Source of the DNA: Tubiluchus corallicola
Lineage: Eukaryota; Priapulida; Priapulimorpha; Priapulimorphida; Tubiluchidae
Length of the DNA: 64,000 nucleotides
Assembly (NCBI GenBank): GCA_030141605.1
Contig: JAQGDQ010000458.1
Coordinates: 93,860 to 157,859, forward strand
Direction of reading: 5' to 3'
Positions 63,785-64,000 of the stretch are shown one piece after another. The position numbers were made by a program, and so were the translations under genes. A model generated the notes under the pieces. It made no database searches, was not told where the DNA came from, and was given only the letters and a program-made list of their open reading frames with translations. Positions within the stretch are counted from its first letter, which is position 1. Every line of letters begins with the position of its first letter.

Positions 63785-64000
63785 CTTGTAGTGTAGTGAA
63801 ATACTGACTTATGTATAGCCTTGCATACTAAGTCAGAGTGCTAAGCACATGTTGTGTACTAAAATACTGACTTACGTATAGCTTTGCATACTAACATACA
63901 GTGCTAACTCCTTGTAGTGTAGTAAAATACTGACTTATGTATAGCCTTGCATACTAAGTCAGAGTGCTAAGCACATGTTGTGTACTAAAATACTGACTTA
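63785..64000. repeat. Roughly 120-bp tandem repeat of two alternating 60-bp halves
   Basis: AAATACTGACTTATGTATAG ... CATACTAAGTCAGAGTGCTA recurs through the window edge, so the array continues to the right. Confidence 0.85.

Overview
This is a eukaryotic, almost certainly animal, nuclear window. It is AT-rich and intron-rich, with consensus GT-AG introns, about a dozen minisatellites, many non-LTR retrotransposon remnants and many short non-autonomous DNA transposons (MITEs). The host could be a sponge, a cnidarian or another marine invertebrate. I cannot fix the phylum from sequence alone. No prokaryotic operon, CRISPR array or virus is present.

Layout, left to right. (1) The first two coding exons of a ZNF207/BuGZ homologue run leftward off the window (865-1986, minus). 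(2) A gene-poor spacer holds a decayed LINE reverse transcriptase (about 2530-3300) and a TATC/CATC microsatellite. (3) A complete six-exon SLC25A19-type mitochondrial carrier gene lies at 6965-23180 (plus). Its 7.4-kb first intron contains a second, complete plus-strand gene, a secreted PAN-like plus C-type lectin protein (9914-12257), together with a 5S-rRNA-derived sequence and several MITEs. (4) A convergent spacer (23.2-28.8 kb) carries a 20-bp array, an 82-bp satellite and a 72-bp array. (5) A TELO2 homologue of about 18 exons fills 28874-58294 (minus). Its intron 14 contains an intact, intronless mitochondrial-clan cytochrome P450 on the opposite strand (33744-35294), flanked by a minisatellite on each side. 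(6) 77 bp beyond the TELO2 start codon, a plus-strand gene begins that encodes the N-terminal part of an amino-acid-permease-like membrane protein. It runs off the right end.

The genes do not form one pathway. TELO2 is a PIKK-stabilising co-chaperone subunit, SLC25A19 moves thiamine pyrophosphate into mitochondria, ZNF207 acts at kinetochores and spindles, the P450 is probably a mitochondrial monooxygenase, and the lectin is secreted. The notable features are architectural: two nested genes, a probable bidirectional promoter, and local tandem expansions. One expansion copies the 3' splice site and first 48 nt of TELO2 exon 14, leaving five decoy copies beside the real exon. Two other arrays grew inside copies of dispersed repeats.

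Exon structures were assembled by hand from splice consensus, reading-frame continuity and remembered family sequence. They are predictions without transcript evidence.
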